Source: Planctomycetales bacterium
Lineage (GTDB): Bacteria > Planctomycetota > Planctomycetia > Pirellulales > Lacipirellulaceae
NCBI GenBank assembly: GCA_020427155.1
Contig: JAGQOW010000026.1
Span: forward strand, 1-45,157
Direction: 5' to 3'
Length of the DNA: 45,157 nucleotides
Shown: piece after piece, positions 27,185 to 36,303 of the stretch
Layout of the letters: the number at the start of each line of letters is the position of its first letter
How positions within the stretch are numbered: the stretch's first letter is position 1
Made by a program: the position numbers and the translations under genes
Notes under the pieces: model-generated
What the model saw: only the letters and a program-made list of their open reading frames with translations
Told to the model about the DNA's origin: nothing
The model's database searches: none

Positions 27185-28179
27185 CCGCCGAGGCGCTGCG
27201 TTTTGAAACGACCGCCGACGACCAGGGCTTGCGCCTGGACGCCTTTCTGGCATCCCGGCTTCCCGAAGCAAGCCGAGTCAGGATTCGCCGTGGGATCGAC
27301 GACGAGGCAGCCACAGTCGATGGCAAAGTCCGCAAAGCCTCTTATCGAATTCGAGCTGGACAGACTATCGTTTTCGCCTTGCCACCGCCCCTGGCCGCTG
27401 GCCCCGAGCCCGAGCCGATTCCGCTATCGATCTTGTTCGAGGATGAATCGCTTGCCGTCGTGGACAAGCCGCCCGGCATGGTCGTCCATCCGGCCAAGGG
27501 GCACTGGTCGGGCACCTTGGCCAGTGCGCTGGTACATCACTTCGAGCAGTTGAGTGCAGCTGGCGGCACAGCGCGCCCCGGAATCGTTCATCGCCTCGAT
27601 CGGGATACGAGCGGTGTGATCGCCATTGCCAAGACCGACCAGGCGCACCAACACTTGTCCGATCAGTTCCAGGCGCGCACCGTCCGAAAGGAATACCTGG
27701 CGATTGTCGCCGGCAACCCCGACCGCGACCGCGACCTGATCGATCATGCGATCGGCGACCATCCTACCCAGCGCGAGAAGAAAGCCCTCCGTACCGGCCA
27801 CCCCAGCAGTCGTGAGGCCCAAACTTTTTATGAAGTTGAAGAGCGTTTTCCGGGTTTCGCCCTGATCAAGGCGAAACCCAAGACCGGCAGGACCCATCAG
27901 ATCCGGTTGCACCTGGCAAGCGTTCACTGCCCGGTGGTATGCGACAAGCTCTATGGCGGGCATTCGCGGTTGACGGTTGCGGATTGCCGCACCCGGTGTC
28001 GAGCTGAAAGACTGGCGCCCGAGCTCCCGCCCGAGACGCTCCTCCTCGAAAGACAGGCGCTTCACGCCCATCGGCTGAGCATTGCTCATCCGCTTTCGGG
28101 CGAGTCGCTGGAATTCTGTGCGCCTCTGCCCGACGATATGCAGCGACTTCTGTTGATCTTGCGACAAATCAATTCCTAG
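27181..28179 (+). CDS. RluA-family 23S rRNA / tRNA pseudouridine synthase
   Basis: A 332-residue protein with an N-terminal S4 RNA-binding domain (about 15-70) and an RluA catalytic domain. The signature HRLDRDTSG (137-145) contains the catalytic aspartate D140. Later motifs KTGRTHQIRLHL and CPVVCDKLYGG are typical of RluC/RluD. It isomerises uridine to pseudouridine in structured RNA; the S4 domain favours an rRNA target (RluD/RluC-like), but the site cannot be read. It starts in the stop of the preceding gene (ATGA). Confidence 0.95.
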   Translation: MTAEALRFETTADDQGLRLDAFLASRLPEASRVRIRRGIDDEAATVDGKVRKASYRIRAGQTIVFALPPPLAAGPEPEPIPLSILFEDESLAVVDKPPGMVVHPAKGHWSGTLASALVHHFEQLSAAGGTARPGIVHRLDRDTSGVIAIAKTDQAHQHLSDQFQARTVRKEYLAIVAGNPDRDRDLIDHAIGDHPTQREKKALRTGHPSSREAQTFYEVEERFPGFALIKAKPKTGRTHQIRLHLASVHCPVVCDKLYGGHSRLTVADCRTRCRAERLAPELPPETLLLERQALHAHRLSIAHPLSGESLEFCAPLPDDMQRLLLILRQINS

Positions 28180-28269
28180 CGTTAGAACCTGCGCTTGGCC
28201 GTCGCCCCCGATGCGATGCGTATCTACGGTTTCTTCTCGCCCGATGTTTTCAGACGGAAAGGATGCGAA

Positions 28270-28689
28270 ATGGGAATGCTGCAAGAATTCAAAGAGTTTG
28301 CCCTCAAAGGAAACGTGGTCGACATGGCCGTCGGCGTTGTCATTGGCGGAGCGTTCGGCAAGATTGTCAGCTCGCTTGTCCAGGACATCATCATGCCGAT
28401 CGTGGGCAAGATTACCGGCGGCGTCGACTTTTCTTCCCTGAAGTATGAAATCCAGGCGGCAGTCCCCGCCTCGGGCGAAGGCGAAAACGCGGTCGCTGCG
28501 GTCGAGGCCGTTACAATCAACTATGGCGTGTTCATCAACACCGCCATCGATTTTCTAATCATTGCCGCTGCGATTTTTATGGCGGTAAAGGCCATGAACT
28601 CGCTCAAGAAGAAACAAGAGGACGCGCCCAAACCCCCGGCCGAAGAAATCGTGCTGCTGCGAGAAATCCGCGATTCGTTGGCAAAGTAG
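28270..28689 (+). CDS. mscL: Large-conductance mechanosensitive channel MscL
   Basis: A 139-residue protein with the MscL N-terminal amphipathic helix and first transmembrane helix ([27 protein letters not shown]), a periplasmic loop, a second transmembrane helix (about residues 88-110) and a C-terminal charged helix. It is a homopentameric emergency valve opened by membrane tension. The frame opens at 28195, but the ATG at 28270 is used: AAAGGA lies 6 bases upstream and the [10 protein letters not shown] start is canonical. It ends 2 bases before the stop of the convergent PIG-L gene. Confidence 0.96.
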   Translation: MGMLQEFKEFALKGNVVDMAVGVVIGGAFGKIVSSLVQDIIMPIVGKITGGVDFSSLKYEIQAAVPASGEGENAVAAVEAVTINYGVFINTAIDFLIIAAAIFMAVKAMNSLKKKQEDAPKPPAEEIVLLREIRDSLAK

Positions 28690-28691
28690 GC

Positions 28692-29426
28692 CTATGACTC
28701 GCCGCCGAACAGGCTGCGCATTAAATCCTGCGTGCCGAGATTGCGCGGGCTAACTAGCATTTCGCCCGCCGCAAAGCCGGCCGTTTGGCCCAGCTGGCGC
28801 GCAATCGCTTCCACGCGCGGAAAGATATGCTGCTTCTCCGGCGGAAACTGCGTCTTGTAACAACGGATCGAATCGAGTTTCGTGCCAAGCGTTCGGCTGA
28901 TATCGACTACCAGGTGCCCGGCCCCCGCTAACGGCTCGTTGCTGTAGAACGACAACGTGTAATACAGTTGTGCGTCGATCGTGTGCGGGGCCAATCCTGC
29001 AAAATCATCGTCCCACTTGGTTAGTCTCGAATAAAAGATCGCTGCATCGGTAATCTGCATCGCCTGCCAGTGATCGGGTGACGCCAAAGGAGTCTTTTCA
29101 CCTAGCCCCAGCACCAACCGCGGCCGATACTTGCGAAACTCGATCGCCAATTTGACCCGCGCCTCGTAGCAATCGAACAACTTCCGGTTCGGCAGATCGA
29201 GCGTCACTCGCTCCTGAACTCCCAAGGTGGATGCCGCCGCCTTGGCCTCGGCCAACCGGACCTCTGGCCCGGCGGAGGCGGGCGTGGGCTCACCGTCGGT
29301 CAGATCGATTATCCCTACCTGGTAACCCTGCTGCGCCAGCCGAGCAAGGGTCCCTCCACAGGCAATCTCCACATCGTCGGGATGGGCGCCTACGGCAATT
29401 ACATCGAGTTGCGGATAATCAACCAT
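28692..29426 (-). CDS. PIG-L family deacetylase (BshB1-like)
   Basis: A 244-residue zinc-dependent deacetylase of the PIG-L/LmbE family. The AHPDDVE motif (14-20) carries the zinc ligands H15 and D18 and the general base D17; SPDHWQA carries a further ligand histidine. PGDVE/SPDH-type proteins with an FYSNEPL-like segment and a C-terminal KSLFGG-like end resemble BshB1, which deacetylates GlcNAc-malate in bacillithiol synthesis. No other bacillithiol gene is visible here, so the substrate is open. It is the last gene of the ileS-purN-aldolase operon. Confidence 0.85.
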   Translation of the reverse strand: MVDYPQLDVIAVGAHPDDVEIACGGTLARLAQQGYQVGIIDLTDGEPTPASAGPEVRLAEAKAAASTLGVQERVTLDLPNRKLFDCYEARVKLAIEFRKYRPRLVLGLGEKTPLASPDHWQAMQITDAAIFYSRLTKWDDDFAGLAPHTIDAQLYYTLSFYSNEPLAGAGHLVVDISRTLGTKLDSIRCYKTQFPPEKQHIFPRVEAIARQLGQTAGFAAGEMLVSPRNLGTQDLMRSLFGGES

Positions 29427-29489
29427 TTGCTACAAACCGTCCATTGAGTGGTGTCAAAACGCCGCGCGTGCCTCTTTCCAGGGCACTCG

Positions 29490-30185
29490 CTACTTGCCCC
29501 GATCTTCTTGATCGGTACCACCTGCAACCACCTTGGGCGGCGCAAGTCCGGCGCTGAGTCGCAACGCCTCGAGCTCCCGACACTTGTCGGCAGGCAATTT
29601 CACAGGCGGGCCCAGCGGTTGCGATAACAGCAGGATCCGGCAGTAGGCGTCGAGAATCTCGGTGTAGTTGTACGCCAATTCCAGGCTCTCGGCATAGGTA
29701 ACCGTCCCATGGTTCGCCAGCAGGCAGACATTCGTACGCTCGACGTAGGGAAGTATCGTGCGCGCAAAGGCAGCCGTGCCGGGCGTCTCGTACGCAGCAG
29801 TTGGAATCTCGCCAAAAAAGAACTCGGTCTCGGGCATCACCGCCCGAGGCACCGGTTTCCCCGAGATCGCAAACGCCGTGGCGTGGGGAGCATGGCAATG
29901 GATGACGCTTTGCACATCGGGACGCGCCTTCATGATCTCGAGGTGCAGCAGCACCTCGCTGGTGCGCTTTCTGACGCCTGCCAGCTGGTTGCCTTCCATA
30001 TCGACCACGCAGATATCCTCGGGCTTCATCAGACCCTTGCAAAGCATGGTCGGCGTACAAAGCACCTGCTCCTCGGTAAGCCGCGTCGTGATATTCCCAT
30101 CGCTGCCCGCAACCAGCCCGCGCTGGTAGAGCCGTAGGCCTACGTCGCAAATTTCTTGCTTGAGCTGCCGGGCGTCGGTGGTCAC
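29490..30185 (-). CDS. Class II aldolase/adducin family protein
   Basis: A 231-residue zinc aldolase of the FucA/AraD class. The residues E77, H96, H98 and H159 lie in TSEVLLH, IHCHAPHA and LLANHGT contexts and have the same spacing as the zinc and catalytic set of L-fuculose-1-phosphate aldolase (E73, H92, H94, H155). It would cleave or epimerise a sugar phosphate. The substrate cannot be read, and the adjacent purine gene gives no clear hint. It lies 24 bases after purN and 63 bases before the PIG-L gene on the same strand. Confidence 0.88.
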   Translation of the reverse strand: MTTDARQLKQEICDVGLRLYQRGLVAGSDGNITTRLTEEQVLCTPTMLCKGLMKPEDICVVDMEGNQLAGVRKRTSEVLLHLEIMKARPDVQSVIHCHAPHATAFAISGKPVPRAVMPETEFFFGEIPTAAYETPGTAAFARTILPYVERTNVCLLANHGTVTYAESLELAYNYTEILDAYCRILLLSQPLGPPVKLPADKCRELEALRLSAGLAPPKVVAGGTDQEDRGK

Positions 30186-30209
30186 GTTCGTTTCCTCGCT
30201 CGCTGGTCA

Positions 30210-30848
30210 CTATCGAGTTCGAATGGTTACTTTGCGCCCCTCGAGCCGTAGCTTGCCTGCTGCCAGCAGTCGCAGCACGTGCGGGTAGGCTTCGAGTTCG
30301 ACTTCAAACACTCGTTCGGCAAGCGAATCGGCGGTATCGTCTTCGAAGACCGGCGCCGGCTGTTGCCAAATGATCGGTCCCGCGTCGTACTCATTGTCGA
30401 CAAAATGAACGGTACAGCCGGTAATCTTCGCGCCGTAGTCGAGAACCGCCTGATGTACATGGTGGCCGTACATGCCGTGTCCGCAAAACGAGGGAATCAG
30501 CGACGGATGAATATTCACGACCCGTCCCTCAAAGTCGGTCGGCACCGGGATCAGTTTCAGAAAGCCCGCCAGCACCACGTAATCGACTTCTGCCGTTCGA
30601 CAAGCAGCGAACACGGCAGCGCCATAATCCTGGTCGCTCGCGTACGCGCGACGGGCAAACACGGCTGTCGGAATCTCCGCCTCGCGAGCATGCTCCAATC
30701 CCCCGGCTTTTGCGCTGCTGGAAATCACCAGTCGAATATCAACCGGCAATTTCCCCTCGGCTGCCAGAGCGATCAGGTTCTTCAGCGTTCGCCCGCCTCC
30801 CGAGATCAGTACCGCGATCCGCAGCGGCTGGCGCTTGTTCTCGGTCAT
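30210..30848 (-). CDS. purN: Phosphoribosylglycinamide formyltransferase
   Basis: A 212-residue GART enzyme. The catalytic triad is visible as N112, H114 (in [10 protein letters not shown]) and D155 (in EYDAGPII). The phosphate loop is [10 protein letters not shown] at 16-25. It transfers a formyl group from 10-formyl-THF to GAR in step three of purine synthesis. The start overlaps the ileS stop by 4 bases (ATGA), so it is translated from the ileS transcript. Confidence 0.94.
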   Translation of the reverse strand: MTENKRQPLRIAVLISGGGRTLKNLIALAAEGKLPVDIRLVISSSAKAGGLEHAREAEIPTAVFARRAYASDQDYGAAVFAACRTAEVDYVVLAGFLKLIPVPTDFEGRVVNIHPSLIPSFCGHGMYGHHVHQAVLDYGAKITGCTVHFVDNEYDAGPIIWQQPAPVFEDDTADSLAERVFEVELEAYPHVLRLLAAGKLRLEGRKVTIRTR

Positions 30849-33800
30849 CGGACTACCCGCACATAGATCTGTGCCTCAAAATCGCCGATCTTCACCAGAA
30901 TCGGTCCGACCGAGTTCAAAGCTTCAAAGCCAAGGTCAACGGTCAAAGTTTCTTTGGTGATGTACTCGCGAAACTGCTCGGTGGCCGTACGAAGTTCCGG
31001 TGCCTCGGTTACGATCGCGACTTCAATGCGATCGGTAAAATCGCAGTTCGATTCCTTGCGCAATTCCTGCACGACGCGGACCAGGTCGCGCGCCAAACCT
31101 TCGGCCAGCAATTCCGGCGTCAACTCAGTTGCCAACACAACCACGACCCCTTTGGCATTCGCTGCGGTCCAACCCTCGCGCGCCTTGATGCGCACTTCCA
31201 CTTCTTCGGGCAACAGTTCCAGCTGCTGGCCCTCGAGTGCGACGTTGATACGGCCATTGTCGCGCAGATTGGCCAGCAATTCCGAGGCGCTGGCCTTGTT
31301 GAGCGCCGGTTTGAGCTTCGGCATCAGCTTGCCGAGCTTCGGTCCCAGGAGCTTGAAGTTGGGCACGACTTCATGCTCGACAAACTTCTCGGGTTCGTCG
31401 CTATACTCCACCGTCTTGACGTTCAGCTCTTCAGCAATCACGCCTGCGTGTTCTTCGAGCCACTGCTGGTGGGTCGTATCTGCTAGGATCACTTCAACCT
31501 TGGCCAGGGGCTGGCGCACCTTCAATTCCGCCGAGCTACGCGCCTGGCGACCCAGTGAAGAGATGTGTCGCACCAGATTCATGCGGGCCGACAGCGCCTC
31601 GTCGGTTGCGCGCTCTTCAGCGGCCGGGTAATAGCACAGATGCACGCTTTCGGGCACTTGCTCGCCAAACACCGCCACCGCCAGCTGTTGCCACAAGCTC
31701 TCGGCCAGGAAAGGCACAAACGGCGCAATCATCTTGGTGGTCGCAACCAGGCATTCATAAAGAGTCCAGTATGCGTCCAACTTCTCGGTCGCCCGCTTCT
31801 CCTTGGCCCAAAACCGATCGCGACTACGGCGCACGTACCAGTTGGAGAGCGCATCGACAAAATCGATGATCGACTGGCAGGCGTTGTAGTTGTCGTACTC
31901 GTCCATCCGCTCGACGACCGTCGCCAGGGCCGTGTTCAGCTCGCTCAAAATCCAGCGATCGAGTTCGCTCCGGTCTGCAATTGGCCGATACGACTTCGCC
32001 GAGGCAAATGCAGCAGAATCCAACTCGCCGACCTCTGACCCTCCCACCTCCTCGCACGGATCGAATTCGTCGATGTTGGCATAAATATTGAAAAAGCTGT
32101 ACACGTTCCAGAGCCGCAACAGAAACTCGGGAATACTGTCTTTGATCGAATGCTCGCTGTAGCGAATTGTGGTCCAAGGCGGCTGCTTGGCAAAGAAGAA
32201 CCACCGCAGCGCGTCGGCCCCATAGAGATCGAAAATCTCTGCCGGGTCGCGATAGTTCCGCTTGCTTTTCGACATCTTCTGCCCGTCTTCGCCCAACATC
32301 AGGCCAAGCACGATGCAGTTCTTGAAAGGATGCGGGAAGGGCGTATGACGAACGTCGAATGACGGATCCTTCAGTTCGCCATTCGTCGTTCCTGCCTCGT
32401 CATACCCAAACATCAACGTGCTGATCGCCAGTTGGCTATAGAACCAACCTCGCGTCTGATCGATCGCCTCGCTGATGAAGTCCGCTGGGAACTGCGATTG
32501 AAACAACTCACGCGCCTGGCCCGCGTCTTCGCCCCGATACCCCCACTGGGCAAACGGCATCGCACCGCTGTCGTACCAGCAGTCAATCACCTCGGGTACG
32601 CGCTGCATGCGAGCGCCTGCGGCAAACGGCGAATCGTAAGTAATGGCATCGATATACGGCTTGTGAACTCGCAAGTCGTCCGGCAAAGCTGGATTCTTCG
32701 CCTTCGCTTTCTCCCAAACTTCGGTGCCAGCGACGCCAGGCCTGGCGAGCAACTCATCGTAGCCGCCGATCGCTTCCATCTTGCCGGTTTCCTGGCAGAC
32801 CCAGATTGGCAATGGCGTGCCCCAGTAACGTTCCCGCGACAGCGCCCAATCGACGTTCGACTCCAGGAACTTTCCAAATCGCCCGTCCTTAATATGTTCG
32901 GGGAGCCAATTGATCTTGCTGTTGTTGGCCAGCAGTTGCTCTTTGTGGTCCGATGTGCGGATGAACCAGCTCTCGCGCGGATACTGAATCAGCGGATCCT
33001 GCTCCGCCCGCCAGCAAAACGGGTAGTCGTGCCGATACTGCTCTTGATGGTACAACAAGCCTCGGTTTTTCAGGTCGCGATTGATGTCCTTGTCGCAATC
33101 TTTCACCCAACGCCCGCGCACAAACTCGGGCGCTTCGTCGGTAAACTTACCGTCGGGGCCTACGCAGTTGATCAGTTCAGGGCCTTCGCCCGTGGGGAAT
33201 CGCGATTGCTCCAGTACCAGCACCTCGTAGTCGACCTCGCCAAACGCCGGAGCTTGGTGGACCACTCCCGAGCCGCTATCGGTCGTCACAAGATCTGCCG
33301 AGACCACATGCCAGGCCGACTTTGCCGAAGCGTCATAATAGCAATCAAACGGCGGCACATATCTCCGCCCGACCAGCTCCGTACCTTTGCAAGTTGAAAC
33401 AACCTCAAACTCCCGCTTCAACTTGCCGGCAATGGTTTCGACCAACGCCGAAGCGATGACCAGTCGTTGTGGCGTATCGGCGTGGTTATCCAGGACCACC
33501 GAGTATTCCAACTCGGGGTGCACCGCCGCAAACTGGTTGCTTGGCAATGTCCAGGGAGTCGTGGTCCAAACCAACAGCGAGGTGTCTGTCACGTTGCCGT
33601 CGTCGTCCAACAGCGGAAACTTCACATACACGCTGGGGTCGGCCACCTCGCGGTAACCCTGCCCCACTTCGCCGGAAGACAGCGCTGTGCCTCCCTGCGC
33701 CCACCACCACACGATCTTATGTCCCTGGTACAGCTGCCCTCGGTCGAACAGCGTTTTGAGCGACCACCAGACACTTTCGACGTAGCTTTGATGGTACGTA

Positions 33801-34246
33801 ACATAGGCTTCGTCGAGATGAATCCAAAACCCTAGCCGCTCGGTCAGCCGTTCCCACTCTTGCATGTACCGCCAGACACTCTTCTGGCACAGGTGAATGA
33901 ACGGCTCGACGCCATAGGCTTCGATTTCTTCTTTCGAGTGGATTCCCAGCTCTTTGCAGACTTCGACCTCTACCGGCAAGCCATGCGTATCCCAGCCCGC
34001 CTTGCGCTCGCAGCGGAAGCCGCGCATTGTGCGATAGCGGGGGAAGAGGTCCTTGATCGCGCGGGTCAGGCAATGCCCCGGATGCGGCATGCCATTGGCC
34101 GTCGGCGGGCCTTCGAAAAACACGAACGACGGCGCATCGGCCCGCGCCGCCAAGGTCTTTTCGTAGATCCCCCGCTCTTTCCACAATTTGCCGATGGCAA
34201 GTTCGCGTTGAGGAAAAGTTTCGTTTTTATCGATGGCGGGAAACAT
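30845..34246 (-). CDS. ileS: Isoleucyl-tRNA synthetase, eukaryote-like type
   Basis: An 1133-residue class I synthetase. HPGH (55-58) and KMSKS (657-661) are the ATP site signatures; the editing domain and an anticodon-binding domain lie between and after them. The sequence around GTALSSGEV lacks the usual zinc-binding cysteines (it reads [11 protein letters not shown]), and the [24 protein letters not shown] stretch and length fit the IleS2 (eukaryote-like) type, which is often mupirocin resistant. Residues about 615-634 are an extra segment encoded by a repeat-like element. It heads the ileS-purN-aldolase-PIG-L operon. Confidence 0.95.
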   Translation of the reverse strand: MFPAIDKNETFPQRELAIGKLWKERGIYEKTLAARADAPSFVFFEGPPTANGMPHPGHCLTRAIKDLFPRYRTMRGFRCERKAGWDTHGLPVEVEVCKELGIHSKEEIEAYGVEPFIHLCQKSVWRYMQEWERLTERLGFWIHLDEAYVTYHQSYVESVWWSLKTLFDRGQLYQGHKIVWWWAQGGTALSSGEVGQGYREVADPSVYVKFPLLDDDGNVTDTSLLVWTTTPWTLPSNQFAAVHPELEYSVVLDNHADTPQRLVIASALVETIAGKLKREFEVVSTCKGTELVGRRYVPPFDCYYDASAKSAWHVVSADLVTTDSGSGVVHQAPAFGEVDYEVLVLEQSRFPTGEGPELINCVGPDGKFTDEAPEFVRGRWVKDCDKDINRDLKNRGLLYHQEQYRHDYPFCWRAEQDPLIQYPRESWFIRTSDHKEQLLANNSKINWLPEHIKDGRFGKFLESNVDWALSRERYWGTPLPIWVCQETGKMEAIGGYDELLARPGVAGTEVWEKAKAKNPALPDDLRVHKPYIDAITYDSPFAAGARMQRVPEVIDCWYDSGAMPFAQWGYRGEDAGQARELFQSQFPADFISEAIDQTRGWFYSQLAISTLMFGYDEAGTTNGELKDPSFDVRHTPFPHPFKNCIVLGLMLGEDGQKMSKSKRNYRDPAEIFDLYGADALRWFFFAKQPPWTTIRYSEHSIKDSIPEFLLRLWNVYSFFNIYANIDEFDPCEEVGGSEVGELDSAAFASAKSYRPIADRSELDRWILSELNTALATVVERMDEYDNYNACQSIIDFVDALSNWYVRRSRDRFWAKEKRATEKLDAYWTLYECLVATTKMIAPFVPFLAESLWQQLAVAVFGEQVPESVHLCYYPAAEERATDEALSARMNLVRHISSLGRQARSSAELKVRQPLAKVEVILADTTHQQWLEEHAGVIAEELNVKTVEYSDEPEKFVEHEVVPNFKLLGPKLGKLMPKLKPALNKASASELLANLRDNGRINVALEGQQLELLPEEVEVRIKAREGWTAANAKGVVVVLATELTPELLAEGLARDLVRVVQELRKESNCDFTDRIEVAIVTEAPELRTATEQFREYITKETLTVDLGFEALNSVGPILVKIGDFEAQIYVRVVR
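32345..32403. repeat. Inverted-repeat element inside ileS
   Basis: ATGACGAACGTCGAATGACGGATCC and a similar sequence in inverted orientation share a central GGATCC. They encode about 20 residues (615-634) between the conserved segments LMFGY and [11 protein letters not shown] of IleRS. The composition resembles the other intergenic repeats of this window. Confidence 0.5.
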
Positions 34247-34262
34247 GAAGGATGTCCAGAGC

Positions 34263-34340
34263 AGTGAGTCAAAAGCCTAAGAGAGCCGGAAAGAGTCAAC
34301 TATCAACCGGCTTGAGACTCTCGACCCAGGACTCTCGACC
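34263..34340. repeat. Short direct-repeat element upstream of ileS
   Basis: GACTCTCGACC occurs at 34316-34326 and again at 34330-34340 with a 14-base period. Related GAGTC strings occur at 34266 and 34303. It lies between ileS and the acidic protein, and resembles short dispersed planctomycete intergenic repeats. Function unknown. Confidence 0.4.
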
Positions 34341-34346
34341 AATTAG

Positions 34347-34550
34347 CTAATCGTCGAAATCAGGATCGTCGTTGAAGGGCGAATTTTTCTTGGGCGAAGC
34401 CGGGTTGACGTCGTCATCCTGCCCCCCAAAAGTATCGGGGAATTCATTGTCCTCGGTAAGATCGTCTTCCCAATCTTCCTCAAAGTCGTCGTCGAAATCG
34501 TCGTCGAAATCGTCCTCGTCGAAATCGTCAAACGGATCATCTTCGTCCAT
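34347..34550 (-). CDS. Small, very acidic protein (67 aa)
   Basis: A 67-residue protein made mostly of Asp, Glu and Phe (MDEDDPFDDFDEDDF start, repeating DDDF units), ending NDDPDFDD. More than half of the residues are acidic. No domain is recognisable; such proteins may act as DNA mimics, calcium or cation binders, or chaperone-like tails, but this is speculation. The ATG at 34550 has GAGG 5 bases upstream. A longer version from an ATG at 34661 (adding a Cys- and Trp-containing stretch) is possible. Its codons form a visible DNA repeat at about 34485-34540. It has its own candidate promoter upstream. Confidence 0.6.
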   Translation of the reverse strand: MDEDDPFDDFDEDDFDDDFDDDFEEDWEDDLTEDNEFPDTFGGQDDDVNPASPKKNSPFNDDPDFDD

Positions 34551-34730
34551 ATCGGCCTCGGCGCAAATCGGGGCCGGCGGCCAAGCGAAAACCCCTCCCT
34601 CCCAGGGCTGACCCACTTCCTCCAGGCAAGGTTCTGTCGACACGATCAAACTACACCCCATTTTCACTACCCCTACAGCACATGAACAACTTCTAACTAC
34701 GCTCTGCCAGCACTCTCCCCAAGAGCTGGA

Positions 34731-34761
34731 AACCCGTTCCACGTGGGAACTTATGCGGGTT
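34731..34761 (-). promoter_or_regulatory. Two-part leader hairpin
   Basis: An outer stem AACCCG/CGGGTT encloses an inner stem GTTCC/GGAAC. It lies just downstream of the promoter at 34773-34801, in the probable untranslated leader of the acidic protein. A structured RNA leader or operator is possible; no known riboswitch is recognised. Confidence 0.35.
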
Positions 34762-34772
34762 CCGCAGGCGGA

Positions 34773-34801
34773 ATTCTTCCTAAGATAGCAGGATTTGTCA
34801 A
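34773..34801 (-). promoter_or_regulatory. Candidate promoter of the acidic protein
   Basis: Minus-strand TTGACA (34801-34796) is a perfect -35, followed after 17 bp by AAGAAT (4 of 6 consensus). The leader would be about 105-216 bases depending on the start codon used. Confidence 0.4.
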
Positions 34802-34886
34802 TCATCGCTCTGCTAGCAAATAGCCCATCCTAGCAAGAATCGGTTTCGGCTGCGCCACGCCATTTCGTCGCCAACAGAAGCTGAAG

Positions 34887-34915
34887 TTGGCCAGATCCCC
34901 GATCCAGGATAAACT
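34887..34915 (+). promoter_or_regulatory. Promoter of the sbcD/sbcC-like pair
   Basis: TTGGCC (34887-34892), a 17-bp spacer and TAAACT (34910-34915). The leader is about 78 bases and ends in GGAGG, 7 bases before the ATG at 35000. The remainder of the 34551-34999 gap holds the acidic-protein promoter and leader. Confidence 0.5.
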
Positions 34916-34999
34916 GCCCCCAATTAGAAAGGGAATTCCTGGTGCGCACCCCGCAACCGCGCGTCGGTTCCTGTTTGCCCGTTCGCATGGAGGCGAGAG

Positions 35000-36223
35000 A
35001 TGTCTCAACCCGCGCTGCGCTTCATTCATGCCAGTGATCTGCATTTGGAACGCCCCTTAGGCAGTATCGCTGAGGTCCCCCCTCAACTGCGCGAGCTTTT
35101 CCTCGAAGCCCCTTTTCTCGCTGCCGAGCAAGTATTCGAGACCGCACTCTCCGAACGCGCCGATGCGCTGCTGCTGGCTGGCGATGTCGTCGATTTCGAT
35201 CGTGTCGGACCGCGGGCCGTCGTTTTTCTTAACGAACAATTCCAGCGGCTGGCAGAGCACGGGGTCCAGGTCTACTGGGCCTGTGGCGCTGCCGATCCTC
35301 CCGATTCCTGGCCGGCCAGCGTCAAACTGCCCGAAAACGTCCACGTCTTTTCCGTCGGTTGTGTCGAAAGCCTCGAACACCGACGAGACGGCGAAGTGGT
35401 TGCCAGAATTCAAGGCGTCAGCCGCACCCAGGGCGAGGCGATCAGCGACGACGGATTCCACCGCGACGCGAACGGGCTCTTTACCGTTGGCGTTGCCTAT
35501 GGCACGGCCGCCTCGCCAGGCACCGAGGGCGATCGGGTCCATTACATGGCGCTAGGCGGGCAACATCACCGGCAGACCGTCGATCAGTCGCCTGGAATCG
35601 CCCACTACTGCGGTTCTCCCCAAGGACGCTCGCCCCAAGAGGCAGGCCCTCATGGATGCACGCTGGTCAATGTCGACGACGCGGGCAACGTCAAGACTCG
35701 CTTTGTAGCCACCGACCAGGTCCGCTGGCTCAGCGAAACCCTGGAGATCACCGCCGGCACCGATCACGAGGCACTCGAACGCCAGTTGGCCGATCGTACC
35801 GAAAAGCTGCGATTGAAATATCCCAACAGCGACTTGCTGATCAGTTGGCAGATTACAGGCCATGGCAGCTTGCTCTACCACATCCGCCCAGGCGGGGTGA
35901 GCGATCTGATTGTCGAACAACTCCGCGAGCAATTCGGCCAGCAGTCTCCCGCCGTTTGGACAGTCGCGATTACCTGCGATGCCCCGCTCGAAGTGCCGGC
36001 CGACTGGTACGACCAGGAAACCATCCGCGGCGACCTCTTGAGGCAGTTCCAGCAACTCGAATCGGAATCAGACATCCCGCTTAATCTGGCCCAGTTTCTA
36101 CCCAAGGATCTCCTCGAAGATCCCCTGGCAGAATTGGCTGAAGTGGCCGACGAAGACCGCAGCCTGTTACTCCTGGGGGCCTCGAAACTCGGCATCGATC
36201 TGATGGACGGCGACGATCTCTAA
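35000..36223 (+). CDS. SbcD/YhaO-like phosphoesterase with degenerate metal site
   Basis: A 407-residue calcineurin-like phosphoesterase of the SbcD/Mre11/YhaO type. Retained are DLH (D13, H15) and GD (D62). At the GNHD position it has CGAAD (95-99), so the Asn and His are missing; at the motif IV His it has GVAYG (Y167); and at GHxH it has GGQHH (186-190), losing the first His. The downstream YCGSPQGRSPQEAGPHGC matches the SbcD/YhaO cap region, so the alignment is secure. Nuclease activity is therefore doubtful. GGAGG 7 bases before the ATG supports the start. It is followed after 80 bases by its SbcC-like partner. Confidence 0.85.
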   Translation: MSQPALRFIHASDLHLERPLGSIAEVPPQLRELFLEAPFLAAEQVFETALSERADALLLAGDVVDFDRVGPRAVVFLNEQFQRLAEHGVQVYWACGAADPPDSWPASVKLPENVHVFSVGCVESLEHRRDGEVVARIQGVSRTQGEAISDDGFHRDANGLFTVGVAYGTAASPGTEGDRVHYMALGGQHHRQTVDQSPGIAHYCGSPQGRSPQEAGPHGCTLVNVDDAGNVKTRFVATDQVRWLSETLEITAGTDHEALERQLADRTEKLRLKYPNSDLLISWQITGHGSLLYHIRPGGVSDLIVEQLREQFGQQSPAVWTVAITCDAPLEVPADWYDQETIRGDLLRQFQQLESESDIPLNLAQFLPKDLLEDPLAELAEVADEDRSLLLLGASKLGIDLMDGDDL

Positions 36224-36303
36224 GTAAAAATCAGCCAGCTCGCCACTCGTGAGAAAACCTCGCCAGGTGGTCGCTGGCGGCAAAAAGCTGAAAGCTAACA
36301 GAC

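Noticed and set aside
34485..34540. Tandem TCGTCGAAA-like repeat, considered as a CRISPR or satellite
   Set aside because: The period follows codons for DDDF units of the acidic protein; there are no unique spacers.
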